DNA of 64,000 bases from Methylosinus sporium (GTDB lineage Bacteria > Pseudomonadota > Alphaproteobacteria > Rhizobiales > Beijerinckiaceae): NCBI RefSeq assembly GCF_003113265.1, contig NZ_PUIV01000018.1, positions 1 to 64,000 on the forward strand, written 5' to 3'. Made by a program: the position numbers and the translations under genes. Each line of letters starts with the position of its first letter. Position 1 is the first letter of the stretch. The notes beneath the pieces are model-generated. The model had not been told where the DNA came from, did no database searches, and saw nothing but the letters and a program-made list of their open reading frames with translations. This document shows, piece by piece, positions 28,253-40,672 of the stretch.

Positions 28253-28681
28253 ATGAGGAAAGCCGAGGTGACAGTGATCGACGATCTTACACTCGACAGC
28301 CGGGTTCCCTTCGCTACGGAACGCCGCGCGTCTCCCCATGCGGCCGGGAAAGAGCCTCGAAAGAGCGGCGGCGGCGGCGACGGTGGGTCGGGAACGGCGC
28401 TGATCACCCGCACGCGGACGCAGACGCGGCGGCCCAACATGTATCGCGTCTTGTTGCTCAACGACGACTACACGACCCAGGAGTTCGTGGTCATCGTTCT
28501 GCGTAAATATTTCAACAAGAGCCTGGAAGAAGCCACTCGGATAATGCTGCACGTGCATAATCACGGCGTCGGCGAATGCGGCGTCTACACCTATGAGGTG
28601 GCGGAGACGAAAGTCACGCAAGTGATGGATTATGCGCGCAAGCACCAGCATCCGCTTCAGTGCATCATGGAAAAGAAGTGA
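28253..28681 (+). CDS. clpS: ATP-dependent Clp protease adaptor ClpS
   Basis: ClpS delivers N-degron substrates to ClpAP. The 142-aa protein has a 45-residue Gly/Arg-rich leader, then the ClpS core: [39 protein letters not shown] and the end of the fold around YAREKHQ-like [10 protein letters not shown]. The N-degron pocket residues (the Asn-Asp pair in LLNDDY and the His in HNHG) are kept. AAAGGGG precedes the ATG. clpA starts 13 bases downstream, the usual adaptor-unfoldase operon. Confidence 0.95.
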   Translation: MRKAEVTVIDDLTLDSRVPFATERRASPHAAGKEPRKSGGGGDGGSGTALITRTRTQTRRPNMYRVLLLNDDYTTQEFVVIVLRKYFNKSLEEATRIMLHVHNHGVGECGVYTYEVAETKVTQVMDYARKHQHPLQCIMEKK

Positions 28682-28694
28682 GGGCGGACGATCG

Positions 28695-31196
28695 ATGCCG
28701 ACATTCTCGCGCAACCTGAAGCAGTCACTCGACCGCGCGCTCGCCTCGGCGAGGGAGCGGCATCATGAATATGCGACTTTGGAGCATCTGCTCCTCAGCC
28801 TCATAGACGACCAAGACGCCGCGGCCGTGCTGCGCGCCTGCTCGGTCGATCTCGATCTGCTCGCCAAAAATTTGCGCGAATACATCGATCACGAGCTGGA
28901 CAATCTGGTCAATGAATCGGCAGGCGACTGCAAGCCGACCGCCGGCTTCCAGCGCGTCGTGCAGCGCGCCATCATCAGCGTGCAGTCCTCCGGTCGCGAG
29001 GATGTGAGCGGCGCCAATGTTCTGGTCGCGCTCTTCGCCGAGCGCGAGAGCCACGCCGTCTATTTCCTGCAGGAGCAGGATATGACGCGCTATGACGCGG
29101 TCAATTACATCAGCCACGGCATCGCCAAGCGGCCGGGCCTCTCGGACGGCTCGCGCGCGCCGCGCGGCGTCGAGGACGAGGCGGAGCGGGGCGAGGGACG
29201 CGAGGGGCGCGAGGGCGAGCAGCGCAAGAAGGAAGGCGCGCTCGAGGCCTATTGCGTCAACCTCAACCGCAAGGCGCGCGACGGCCGCATCGATCCGCTG
29301 ATCGGCCGCGAGTCCGAGGTGCTGCGCACCGTGCAGGTGCTCTGCCGCCGGCAGAAGAACAATCCGCTGCTGGTCGGCGATCCGGGCGTCGGCAAGACGG
29401 CCATCGCCGAAGGTCTCGCTCGCAAGATCATTCAGAACGAGGTTCCCGAGGTGCTCTCCGGCGCGACGGTCTTCGCGCTCGACATGGGCACGCTGCTCGC
29501 CGGCACGCGCTATCGCGGCGATTTCGAGGAGCGGTTGAAGCAGGTCATCAAGGAGATTGAGGCGCATAAGAATGCGATCCTCTTCATCGACGAGATCCAT
29601 ACGGTGATCGGCGCCGGCGCGACCTCCGGCGGCGCGATGGACGCCTCCAATCTGCTGAAGCCCGCGCTGGCGCAGGGCACGCTGCGCTGCATCGGCTCGA
29701 CCACCTATCGCGAATATCGCCAATATTTCGAGAAGGACCGCGCTCTGGTGCGGCGCTTCCAGAAGATCGACGTCAATGAGCCGTCGATCCCGGATGCGGT
29801 GGAGATCGTCAAGGGCCTCAAGCCCTATTTCGAGGAGTTCCACAAGATCCGCTACACCACCGAGGCGCTGAAGGCCGCGGTGGAGCTCTCGGCCCGCTAC
29901 ATCCATGACCGCAAGCTGCCGGACAAGGCGATCGACGTGATCGACGAGACCGGCGCCGCGCAAATGCTGGTGCCGGAGTCCAAGCGCAAGAAGACGATCG
30001 GCCTCAAGGAGATCGAGACCACCATCTCGACCATGGCGCGCATCCCCGCCAAGACCGTCTCCAAGGACGACGCGGAGGTTCTCGCCCATCTCGACGAGAC
30101 CTTGAAGCGCGTCGTCTATGGCCAGGACAAGGCGGTCACGGCGCTCACCTCGGCGATCAAGCTGGCCCGCGCCGGCCTGCGCGATCCCGAGAAGCCGATC
30201 GGCTGCTATCTCTTCTCCGGCCCGACCGGCGTCGGCAAGACGGAGGCGGCGCGCCAGCTCGCCACCTCGCTGGGCATTGAGCTGATCCGCTTCGACATGT
30301 CGGAATATATGGAGCGTCATACGGTGAGCCGGCTCATCGGCGCGCCTCCCGGCTATGTCGGCTTCGATCAGGGCGGCCTGCTGACCGACGGCATCGACCA
30401 GCATCCGCATTGCGTGCTGCTGCTGGACGAGATCGAGAAGGCGCATCCCGATCTCTTCAACATTCTTCTGCAGGTGATGGACCACGGCAAGCTGACGGAT
30501 CACAATGGCAAGCAGATCGACTTCCGCAATGTGATCCTCATCATGACGACCAACGCCGGCGCCGCCGATCTCGCCAAAAAGCCCATCGGCTTCACGCGCG
30601 GCAAGACGCATAGCGCCGAGGACAATGAGGCGATCAATCACCTCTTCGCCCCGGAGTTCCGCAATCGTCTCGACTCGATCGTCCATTTCGGCCATCTGCC
30701 GGAGGAGGTGATCGCCCGCGTCGTCGACAAATTCATCCTGCAGCTCGAGGCGCAGCTCGCCGACCGCAATGTCACGATCGAGCTCTCCGACGAGGCGCGG
30801 TCCTGGCTCGTCGAGCATGGCTATGACCAGGCCATGGGCGCGCGTCCAATGGGCCGCGTGATCCATCAGCACATCAAGACGCCTCTGGCCGACGAGGTGC
30901 TGTTCGGCCGGTTGAAGAATGGCGGCGCGGTGCGCGTGGTGGTGGTGACGGACGACGACGGCGCCAAGACGCTGGGCTTCGTCTTCCCCGAGGGTCCGGT
31001 GCTGCCGCGTCCCGAGCGCGACATTGTCGAGGCCGGCAAGAAGCGGGCGTCGGCGGCGGAGAGCGGAGCCGAGCCGCGCAAGAGCCGCAAGGCGAAGGAC
31101 GGCGACGGCGGCAAGGATGCGGGCAAGGGGGAGCCGGCGCCGCGCAGCGCCAGCGCGCGTCCGCGCAGCGTTCCGGAGACGCCGCTCAAGAATTGA
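28695..31196 (+). CDS. clpA: ATP-dependent Clp protease ATPase subunit ClpA
   Basis: ClpA unfolds proteins and feeds them to ClpP. The 833-aa protein has the Clp N domain (residues 1-145, [20 protein letters not shown]), a first AAA+ module with Walker [14 protein letters not shown], a second with [14 protein letters not shown], and the D2-small domain. The ClpP-binding loop is in the expected region, and the C-terminal 60 residues are a Lys/Glu/Ala-rich extension beyond the usual ClpA end. The start is 13 bases after clpS with GGGCGGACG spacing. Confidence 0.96.
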   Translation: MPTFSRNLKQSLDRALASARERHHEYATLEHLLLSLIDDQDAAAVLRACSVDLDLLAKNLREYIDHELDNLVNESAGDCKPTAGFQRVVQRAIISVQSSGREDVSGANVLVALFAERESHAVYFLQEQDMTRYDAVNYISHGIAKRPGLSDGSRAPRGVEDEAERGEGREGREGEQRKKEGALEAYCVNLNRKARDGRIDPLIGRESEVLRTVQVLCRRQKNNPLLVGDPGVGKTAIAEGLARKIIQNEVPEVLSGATVFALDMGTLLAGTRYRGDFEERLKQVIKEIEAHKNAILFIDEIHTVIGAGATSGGAMDASNLLKPALAQGTLRCIGSTTYREYRQYFEKDRALVRRFQKIDVNEPSIPDAVEIVKGLKPYFEEFHKIRYTTEALKAAVELSARYIHDRKLPDKAIDVIDETGAAQMLVPESKRKKTIGLKEIETTISTMARIPAKTVSKDDAEVLAHLDETLKRVVYGQDKAVTALTSAIKLARAGLRDPEKPIGCYLFSGPTGVGKTEAARQLATSLGIELIRFDMSEYMERHTVSRLIGAPPGYVGFDQGGLLTDGIDQHPHCVLLLDEIEKAHPDLFNILLQVMDHGKLTDHNGKQIDFRNVILIMTTNAGAADLAKKPIGFTRGKTHSAEDNEAINHLFAPEFRNRLDSIVHFGHLPEEVIARVVDKFILQLEAQLADRNVTIELSDEARSWLVEHGYDQAMGARPMGRVIHQHIKTPLADEVLFGRLKNGGAVRVVVVTDDDGAKTLGFVFPEGPVLPRPERDIVEAGKKRASAAESGAEPRKSRKAKDGDGGKDAGKGEPAPRSASARPRSVPETPLKN

Positions 31197-31242
31197 GCGC
31201 GCGAAATCCTCACGGGATGTTAATGACTTCGACTGTATTCTC

Positions 31243-31270
31243 GAAGCCGGGCTCATGCCCGGCTTCGTCG
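31243..31270 (+). terminator. Hairpin terminator after clpA
   Basis: A perfect 10-bp stem (GAAGCCGGGC with GCCCGGCTTC) closes on TCAT. The following bases (GTCGTTTG) are only modestly T-rich, so termination may be partial. It lies 47 bases after the clpA stop. Confidence 0.65.
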
Positions 31271-31333
31271 TTTGCGCACTCCTGCGCGTTTGTCCGAGAG
31301 TCGAAGTGGGTGAGCGTCGAGGTAGGAACATAG

Positions 31334-32437
31334 ATGCGTGTGGCGATCGTTCACTATTGGTTCGTCGGCATGCGCGGCGGCGAGAAGGTCGTCGAAGCCC
31401 TGATTCGCTTGTTTCCGCAGGCCGATCTCTTCACCCACGTCATCGATCCGGCCGCCGTCTCGCCGACGATCCGCTCGCGTCCGATCACGACCAGCTTCAT
31501 CCAATCGCTTCCCCGCGCGGCGAAATATTATCGGCAATATCTGCCCTTAATGCCGCTCGCCTGTGAGCAGCTCGATCTGCGCGGCTATGATCTCATCATC
31601 TCGAGCGAGTCCGGGCCCGCGAAAGGGATCATTCCGCCGCCAGAGGCGCTGCATGTGTGCTATTGCCACTCGCCGATGCGCTATTTGTGGAACATGTACC
31701 ATGAATATCGCGAGGAATCCGGCCGGCTCACGCGGCTGCTGATGCCGCCGCTCGCGCATTATCTGCGCAATTGGGATGCGCTGTCGGCGACGCGCGTCGA
31801 TCATTTCATCGCCAATTCCACGACGGTCGCGCATCGCGTCGAGCGCTATTATCGCCGCTCCGCCGATGTCGTGCATCCGCCCGTCGCCGCCGACGCTTTC
31901 TCCATCGCGCCGGCTGATGAGATCGGCGATTATTATCTGATGGTCGGCGAACTCGTCGGCTATAAGCGGCCAGATCTCGCCATCGACGCCTTCAATGCGA
32001 GCGGCAAGAAGCTCGTCGTGATCGGCGGCGGCGCCAATCTGGAGGCGATCCGCCATCGCGCTGGCGCGACCGTGTCCGTGCTCGGCCCGCAGCCTTTCGA
32101 CGTTCTGATGCGGCATTATTCGCGCTGCCGCGCGCTGATCTTTCCGGGCGAGGAAGATTTCGGCATCGTGCCGCTCGAGGCGATGGCGAGCGGGCGTCCG
32201 GTGATCGCCTTCCGCCGCGGCGGCGCGACCGAGACTGTTGTCGAGAATGAGACAGGCGTCTTCTTCGAGACACAGACGGTGGACGCGTTGAGTGAGGCGG
32301 TCGCGCGCTTCGAGCGCATGGAATTTTCGTCCGAGCGCATTCGCGCTCATGCGTTCGGCTTCGGCGAGGAGCGGTTTCTGCGCGAGATGCGCGAGAAGAT
32401 CGACTCTTATTTCGCGGCCCGCGAAGCGAAGCGCTGA
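31334..32437 (+). CDS. Glycosyltransferase family 4
   Basis: A 367-aa GT-B retaining glycosyltransferase. The N-terminal domain begins RVAIVHYWFVGMRGGEKVVE and contains CYCHSPMRYLWNMYHEY. The C-terminal domain holds the sugar-nucleotide site: GELVGYKRPDLAIDAF, FPGEEDFGIVPLEAMASGRP, with the EX7E glutamates in EEDFGIVPLE. Such enzymes build exopolysaccharide or LPS. No other glycan gene is adjacent, so the acceptor is unknown. Confidence 0.9.
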   Translation: MRVAIVHYWFVGMRGGEKVVEALIRLFPQADLFTHVIDPAAVSPTIRSRPITTSFIQSLPRAAKYYRQYLPLMPLACEQLDLRGYDLIISSESGPAKGIIPPPEALHVCYCHSPMRYLWNMYHEYREESGRLTRLLMPPLAHYLRNWDALSATRVDHFIANSTTVAHRVERYYRRSADVVHPPVAADAFSIAPADEIGDYYLMVGELVGYKRPDLAIDAFNASGKKLVVIGGGANLEAIRHRAGATVSVLGPQPFDVLMRHYSRCRALIFPGEEDFGIVPLEAMASGRPVIAFRRGGATETVVENETGVFFETQTVDALSEAVARFERMEFSSERIRAHAFGFGEERFLREMREKIDSYFAAREAKR

Positions 32438-32528
32438 GCAATCTCTCCTCCCGCGAGCCTCGACCGTGGCGCTTTCGGGCGCGCGCGTCCTAGCGTATGA
32501 TATGCGCGCGTTTCATCGGGAGGATTGC

Positions 32529-33014
32529 ATGAGACTTTTTTTCGCGTCATTCGCCGTGCTGCTCACGCTCTGCGGCGCGCCGGCGCGCGCCGACGACAGG
32601 GGCGAGCGCATCGCCGTCGCCAAGGAGCTGCTCGTCGCCATGCATGTGACGGATACGGCCAAGCAAATGCTGCCGGCGCTGATGGAGCAGATCAAATCGC
32701 TGCTCGGGACGCAAAATCCGAAGCTCGAAAAGGATCTCGCAGAAATATCGCCGCGGATGCAGGCGAAATTCATCGCCAGTCTGGACGAGCTGACAGGCCA
32801 GATGGCCGCCATCTACGCCGATAATTTCAGCGTCGCGGAACTTCGCGATGTGCTGAGCTTCTATAAATCGCCGACAGGCTCGAAGCTCGCCGTGAAAATG
32901 GGTCAGCTCGCCAAAAGCGGAATGGAGATCGGCAAAGCCTGGGGCGTCAGGGTCGGCGAGTCGTTGCAGACCGATCTCAAATCCGAGCTGCGCAAGCGCG
33001 GCTATTCGATCTGA
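32529..33014 (+). CDS. Exported DUF2059 protein
   Basis: A 161-aa secreted protein with a signal peptide (MRLFFASFAVLLTLCGAPARA) and a DUF2059 helical domain: VAKELLVAMHVTDTAKQML near the N-terminus and FSVAELRDVLSFYKSPTGSK in the second half. Its biochemical role is unknown, although the domain is frequent in periplasmic proteins of Proteobacteria. A GGGAGG ribosome site precedes the ATG. It ends four bases before the convergent uvrA stop. Confidence 0.88.
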   Translation: MRLFFASFAVLLTLCGAPARADDRGERIAVAKELLVAMHVTDTAKQMLPALMEQIKSLLGTQNPKLEKDLAEISPRMQAKFIASLDELTGQMAAIYADNFSVAELRDVLSFYKSPTGSKLAVKMGQLAKSGMEIGKAWGVRVGESLQTDLKSELRKRGYSI

Positions 33015-33018
33015 CGTC

Positions 33019-36054
<3,036 letters not shown>

Positions 36055-36087
36055 GGGCACGACCAGAACTGGAGCGGCGGGCAGTCT

Positions 36088-36211
36088 CACCCTCCCTTGT
36101 GAGGGGGAAGGTCGCGCCGAAGGCGCGGGGTGGGGTGTCTCCCCGAGTCTCGCGGCGCACCCCACACCGGACGGCTCAGCCGTCCGACCCTCCCCCTGCA
36201 GGGGAGGGTGG
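36088..36211. repeat. Paired intergenic palindromic repeat, family A
   Basis: Two units face each other: 36088-36137 (from CACCCTCCC to GGGGTGGGGTG, with internal CGCGCC/GGCGCG) and 36158-36211 (from CACCCCACAC to GGGGAGGGTGG). This mirrors the pair at 975-1099, between uvrA and the next gene. It can fold into a long cruciform. Confidence 0.7.
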
Positions 36212-36398
36212 AATGCGCCCATTTCCCCGGGCCGGCGCGATCTTACGCCCTCCAGCCCTTCTTGCCATGCTGCGGCGCGGTAATCCACAGCCTCGAGCAG
36301 GGCGCGGCACAAATCATGCTGTCTTTCCTCAAACAACCGGGAAAGGCGCGCGCTTCGATGGCGTTATTCGGACAATTCTGCGCGGGGGAGGCGGCGCG

Positions 36399-37085
36399 AT
36401 GAGCGAGCCCATTCGCGCCATATTGATCGATCTCGAAGGCGTGGTCCTACCCATGACCTTCATGAACGACACGCTGCTGCCGCTCGCGGCCACGCGGCTC
36501 GGCGGCTATATCGACGAGCACGCCTCGGACGAGGTCGTCGAGGAGGCGCTGGAGGAGACCGGCCGCCTCATGGGCGGCTATGAGCTCGATCCCACTCAGG
36601 CGGAATCTCTGCTGCTGCGCTGGATGAAGCAGGGTCGCAAGGCGACGCCGCTGAAAGTCATTCAGGGCCTCGTCTGGCAGGAGGCCTATGCATCGGGCGC
36701 GCTCGCGGCGGAGCTCTATCCCGATGTCGCCGGCTGTCTCTCGGCCTGGGCCGCGGCCGGGCTTCGCCTCTTCGTCTACTCCTCCAATTCGGAATTGGCG
36801 CAGAAGCTGCTGCTGAGCCATTCCTCCTCCGAGCAGGTGACGGCTCTGTTCGAAGGCTTTTTCGACACCACGCTCGGCCAGAAGATCGAGCCCGGCTCCT
36901 ATCGCGACCTCTGCGAAAATCTCGGCCTCTCCGCCGGCTCCGTCCTCGTGCTGTCGGAGAATGAGGAGGAGCTGGACGCCGCCCAGACGGCGGGCCTCGC
37001 GACAGTCCGCATGGCGCGCGATGGAAATGTGGCGAGCCGCCATACCGTGAGCGCGGATTTGCTCTCCTTGAACATCGGACAGTGA
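36399..37085 (+). CDS. HAD-family enolase-phosphatase-like protein (MtnC-like)
   Basis: A 228-aa HAD hydrolase resembling MtnC, the bifunctional enolase-phosphatase of methionine salvage. Family traits are the start AILIDLEGVVLPMTF with the nucleophile Asp in a D-x-E motif, LFVYSSNSELAQKLLLSHSS, FDTTLGQKIEPGSYRDLC and the Lys in GQKIEPGS. Other methionine-salvage genes are not nearby, so the substrate is unproven. The stop is followed at once by the ferredoxin gene (ATG 37088). Confidence 0.85.
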   Translation: MSEPIRAILIDLEGVVLPMTFMNDTLLPLAATRLGGYIDEHASDEVVEEALEETGRLMGGYELDPTQAESLLLRWMKQGRKATPLKVIQGLVWQEAYASGALAAELYPDVAGCLSAWAAAGLRLFVYSSNSELAQKLLLSHSSSEQVTALFEGFFDTTLGQKIEPGSYRDLCENLGLSAGSVLVLSENEEELDAAQTAGLATVRMARDGNVASRHTVSADLLSLNIGQ

Positions 37086-37087
37086 CG

Positions 37088-37417
37088 ATGACCAAATTCA
37101 CGCTCGAAACGCGCGACGGAACGCGGTCGGAGATCGCCGGCAAGGATCGCGCGACGATGATGAAGCTGATCCGCAAATCCGGCGTCGAGGAGCTGGTCGC
37201 GGAATGCGGCGGCAGCTGCACCTGCGCCACCTGCCAAATCTATGTCGATCTGCCCGAGGGCGTCGCCATGCCCCCCATGGAGCCCGCCGAGGCCATCATG
37301 CTGGCCAAGGCCGCCAATCGCGAGATCAATTCGCGCCTCGCCTGCCAGATGAAATTCGACTCGAGCCTCGACGGCATGCACGTCCGCATCGCCCCGGAAG
37401 ATTACAGCAACTGCTAG
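37088..37417 (+). CDS. Adrenodoxin-type [2Fe-2S] ferredoxin
   Basis: A 109-aa plant/adrenodoxin-type ferredoxin. Cluster ligands fit C40-x5-C46-x2-C49-x36-C86 (ECGGSCTCATCQIYV, RLACQMKF); C44 is extra. The likely role is electron transfer to iron-sulfur assembly, hydroxylase or P450 partners. It starts two bases after the MtnC-like stop, suggesting co-translation. An upstream in-frame GTG at 37082 is possible but has no advantage. No reductase is seen beside it. Confidence 0.9.
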   Translation: MTKFTLETRDGTRSEIAGKDRATMMKLIRKSGVEELVAECGGSCTCATCQIYVDLPEGVAMPPMEPAEAIMLAKAANREINSRLACQMKFDSSLDGMHVRIAPEDYSNC

Positions 37418-37443
37418 CTGTGAGCCGGAAGCGGAGCATTTCG

Positions 37444-38391
37444 ATGGAACATCGTCGGCTCGGTCGCTCGGGCCTCGCCTGCGCGCCGCTGGCGCTCGGC
37501 TGCCACGTCTTCGGCTGGACCGCCGATGCGGCGGCCTCCGGCGCCATTCTGGACGCTTTCGTCGATCGCGGCTTCTCTCTGCTCGACACGGCGGACACTT
37601 ATTCGACCTGGGTTCCCGGCCATAGCGGCGGCGAGTCCGAGACGATCATCGGCGATTGGCTGAAGGCGACGGGAAAGCGCGATCGCGTGCTGATCGCCAC
37701 CAAGGTCGGAGGCGCCATGCCCGATGTGGGCAAGGGCCTCTCCCGCGCGCATATCATTCGCTCGGCCGAGGACTCGCTGCGCCGTCTGCGGACCGATCGC
37801 ATCGATCTCTATCAGGCGCATTTCGACGATACGGCGACGCCCTTCGAGGAGACGCTGGAAGCCTTCGCGACGCTCATACAGAGCGGCAAGGTGCGGGCCA
37901 TCGGCGCCTCCAATTATTCGGCGCCGCGCCTCGCCGAGGCGCTGGCCGCGGCGCGCGCCCACGGGCTGCCGCTCTTCTCCTGCCTGCAGCCGCACTACAA
38001 TCTCGTCACCCGCGCCTATTACGAGGGCGATCTGCGCAGGCTGTGCCTCGAGGAGGAGCTGGGCGTCATACCCTTCCGGGCGCTGGAGGCGGGCTTCCTC
38101 ACTGGCAAATATCGCTCCATGGAGGATACGGTCGGCGCGGCGCGCGGCGCCGTCGTCGCAGGCATTCTCGACGAGCGCAGCCTCGATATATTGCGCGAGC
38201 TGGACCGCGCCGCCGCGCAATTTCGCGCCACGCCGGCGCAGATCGCCGTCGCCTGGCTGCTGGCCCAGCCCGGCGTCACCGCGCCCATCGTCAGCGTGAC
38301 CAGCGTTGCCCAGCTCACAGAGATTTTCGGCGCGCTGACGCTGACGCTCGATGCGCGAACGCTGATGCGGCTCGACATGGTGAGCGCGTGA
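37444..38391 (+). CDS. Aldo/keto reductase
   Basis: A 315-aa (alpha/beta)8-barrel NADP-dependent oxidoreductase. The tetrad motif DTADTYSTWVPG holds Asp and Tyr; the Lys is in VLIATKVGGAM and the His position in LYQAHFDD. Further signatures are VRAIGASNYSAPRLAEAL and the cofactor loop PIVSVTSVAQL. Close relatives act on small aldehydes, sugars or ketones. It lies 26 bases after the ferredoxin gene and may share its transcript. Confidence 0.9.
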   Translation: MEHRRLGRSGLACAPLALGCHVFGWTADAAASGAILDAFVDRGFSLLDTADTYSTWVPGHSGGESETIIGDWLKATGKRDRVLIATKVGGAMPDVGKGLSRAHIIRSAEDSLRRLRTDRIDLYQAHFDDTATPFEETLEAFATLIQSGKVRAIGASNYSAPRLAEALAAARAHGLPLFSCLQPHYNLVTRAYYEGDLRRLCLEEELGVIPFRALEAGFLTGKYRSMEDTVGAARGAVVAGILDERSLDILRELDRAAAQFRATPAQIAVAWLLAQPGVTAPIVSVTSVAQLTEIFGALTLTLDARTLMRLDMVSA

Positions 38392-38475
38392 GCGGCCGGT
38401 CTCGGCTTGCCATTGCCGGCTCTCTTCTCCAGGTCTAGGAACAGTCGATCGAATAGCTGGAAAGAGGGACCAAAA

Positions 38476-39792
38476 TTGACCGCAGCCGCCATTGCCGAGG
38501 CGCCGCCGCGCAAAAACGCGCATAGCCTCTATCTCCAGGTGCTCGCGGCGATCGTGCTCGGCGCGCTGCTCGGCGTCTATTTCCCCGACATCGCCCAGAG
38601 CCCCTGGATGGAGGCGATGGGCAAGGGCTTCGTCAATCTCATCAAAATGGTGATCGCGCCGATCATCTTCTGCACCATCGTCTCCGGCATCGCCCATCTC
38701 GAGAGCGCCGCCAAGGTCGGCCGCGTCGGCATGAAGGCGCTCATCTATTTCGAGGTCGTCTCGACGATCGCTCTGGCGCTCGGGCTCCTCGTCGGCAATG
38801 TGCTGCGTCCAGGCGAAGGTTTCTCCGGCAAGGCGGACCCCGCCGCCGTCGCCAAATTTCTCGAGCCCGGCGCGCAGCGCACGCCGGTGGAATTCGTGCT
38901 CGGCGTTATTCCCGACAGCGTCATCGGCGCCTTCGCCAAGGCCGACATTCTGCAAGTTTTGCTGTTCTCCATCCTATTCGGCTTCGCGCTGATGGCGATG
39001 GGCGAGCGGGGCAGGGCGCTGCGCGGCTTCATCGACGAGGCCGGCCACGCCATGTTCGGCGTCATCGCCATTGTAATGAAGGCCGCGCCGATCGGCGCTT
39101 TCGGCGCCATGGGCTACACGGTCGGCAAATATGGCTCGCAATCGCTGCTCAATCTCGCCTGGCTGGTCGGCTCCTTCTATGTCACGTCCATCCTCTTCGT
39201 GATCGTCGCGCTCGGCCTCGTCGCGCGCATCGTCGGCTTCGATATATTGCGATTCCTCGCCTATATTCGCGACGAATTGCTGATCGTGCTCGGCACCTCA
39301 TCCTCGGAGAGCGCGCTGCCGCAGCTGATGGAGAAGCTCGAGCGTTTGGGCTGCTCGAAATCGGTCGTCGGCCTCGTGGTGCCGACAGGCTATTCCTTCA
39401 ATCTCGACGGCACCAATATCTATATGACATTGACCAGCCTGTTCATCGCTCAGGCGCTCGGCGTGCATCTCACGGGGGGACAGCAATTCGTCATCCTCAC
39501 TGTCGCCATGCTGACATCGAAAGGCGCGTCGGGTGTGACCGGGGCGGGCTTCATCACGCTCGGCGCGACGCTCTCCTCTATCGACCCGCGTCTCGCGCCG
39601 GGCATGGCCATCGTCATCGGCGTCGATAAATTCATGAGCGAGTGCCGCGCGCTCACCAATATTTGCGGCAATGGCGTCGCGGCCATCGTCGTCGCCTGGT
39701 GGGAGGGCGAGCTCGATCACGGCAAGCTCGCCGCCGGCCTCGCGCGGCGCATCGACCCGAGCGACGTCGAGACCGCCGTCGCGACGGAATAG
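38476..39792 (+). CDS. dctA: C4-dicarboxylate/cation symporter DctA-type
   Basis: A 438-aa secondary transporter of the DAACS family that takes up succinate, fumarate or malate with Na+ or H+. Signatures are NLIKMVIAPIIFCTIVSGIA, GTSSSESALPQLMEKLE (serine-rich reentrant loop), the TM7 motif GYSFNLDGTNIYMTL and GVDKFMSECRALTNICGNGV. The start is a TTG at 38476 with GAGGGA 8 bases before; the first ATG upstream (38407) has no such support. Uptake of organic acids is notable in a methanotroph. Confidence 0.93.
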   Translation: MTAAAIAEAPPRKNAHSLYLQVLAAIVLGALLGVYFPDIAQSPWMEAMGKGFVNLIKMVIAPIIFCTIVSGIAHLESAAKVGRVGMKALIYFEVVSTIALALGLLVGNVLRPGEGFSGKADPAAVAKFLEPGAQRTPVEFVLGVIPDSVIGAFAKADILQVLLFSILFGFALMAMGERGRALRGFIDEAGHAMFGVIAIVMKAAPIGAFGAMGYTVGKYGSQSLLNLAWLVGSFYVTSILFVIVALGLVARIVGFDILRFLAYIRDELLIVLGTSSSESALPQLMEKLERLGCSKSVVGLVVPTGYSFNLDGTNIYMTLTSLFIAQALGVHLTGGQQFVILTVAMLTSKGASGVTGAGFITLGATLSSIDPRLAPGMAIVIGVDKFMSECRALTNICGNGVAAIVVAWWEGELDHGKLAAGLARRIDPSDVETAVATE

Positions 39793-40183
39793 AGACAGCG
39801 CGCCGGTCGGTCGGAAAGCGCCGGCGAGGAAAGAGAGAGCCTTCGGTCGAAGCGCTCTCGCGCAGCGAGGCGCGTCCGCCATGTTCGCGCCATCCGCGCT
39901 CGTGGGTCCACGCGAAAGATCGATTCAGCGCCGCGTCTCGTTGCTTCGGCGTCTCCCGCGTCGATCTGCCGAAGACGAGGCGCGGTCCCGAAACGCTCGG
40001 GCGCGCTCGAGGCTCCCTGCCGCCGCCGTCATGGCGCCCTCGCTTCCTGCAGCCCCCAGCCGCCGGGAAATTCTCCGCTGTCGGGACAATTGCCCAGATA
40101 TACTCGGGCAATTTTCTAGAGCCGCGAGCGGCCACGCCGGATGAGAACAGGCTAGGCCACTGAAAAATTACAAGGAAACGCCG
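39793..40183. other. Intergenic region with a regulatory dyad
   Basis: No gene is supported in these 391 bases. A perfect inverted repeat, AATTGCCC (40088-40095) and GGGCAATT (40106-40113), flanks ten bases that contain TATACT, a plausible -10 box. It lies about 75 bases before the next start codon and may be a repressor operator over the promoter. Confidence 0.5.
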
Positions 40184-40573
40184 ATGAAAATCCTGCTTGT
40201 CAGCTCCGCGGCCTGTATCATCGCTCTCATTACGACAGCGTGGCTGATGACATTCGCGAAATGGTTCCCGATAAAGGCCGTCGACAGCTTCGTCATCGAT
40301 TATAAGACGATGATCAGAGCGCATGTCGACTATGCGTTGATGGCGCTGTTCGGCGTCGGATTCTACGGCTCTGGAGTCGAGCTTCCCCTTATCGCTTGCT
40401 GGTGCGTCGCCATCGGCGGATTTTCCAATCCGACGGTCTTCACCATCGCGGCCTTCGATCCGAGCTTCTGGAGCAAGCCTTTGTGGAAGGTCTACACGGC
40501 TCTGAGCTTCCTCGTGTCGTCCGTGGGGTTTGTCTGGATCGCCTATGCGCTGGCGGCTCATGCGCTCGGCTAG
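40184..40573 (+). CDS. Small four-helix membrane protein of unknown function
   Basis: A 129-aa hydrophobic protein with about four membrane segments (IIALITTAWLMTFA, ALMALFGVGFYGSG, PLIACWCVAIGGF and LSFLVSSVGFVWIAYALA). AAGGAA stands before the ATG. Its composition is more AT-rich and Trp/Phe-rich than its neighbours. No family was recognised. It is isolated between dctA and the convergent TonB receptor, behind the dyad at 40088-40113. Confidence 0.6.
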   Translation: MKILLVSSAACIIALITTAWLMTFAKWFPIKAVDSFVIDYKTMIRAHVDYALMALFGVGFYGSGVELPLIACWCVAIGGFSNPTVFTIAAFDPSFWSKPLWKVYTALSFLVSSVGFVWIAYALAAHALG

Positions 40574-40672
40574 AGTCTTTCCGTGTTTCATTGAAATACG
40601 GAAAGACTCCAGGCTTTTGTTTTGACGCGTTTCCAACGCCGAACCGGCGTCCGCTTCGGCTGGAAACTCTAG
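40572..40672. repeat. Rhizobiales-type dispersed palindromic element
   Basis: About 100 bases bounded by TAGAGT and ACTCTAG. The left half is a hairpin with 12-bp arms (GAGTCTTTCCGT at 40573-40584 and its complement at 40598-40609). The right half has TTTTGACGCGTTTCC followed by GAACCGGCGTCCGCTTCG, a pattern I know from dispersed intergenic repeats in Rhizobiales. It separates the membrane-protein gene from the TonB receptor stop, and the receptor's stop codon lies within its last bases. Confidence 0.65.

Noticed and set aside
28725-31331. 868-aa open frame antisense to clpA
   Set aside because: Composition is that of a reversed frame; the opposite strand codes for a full ClpA.
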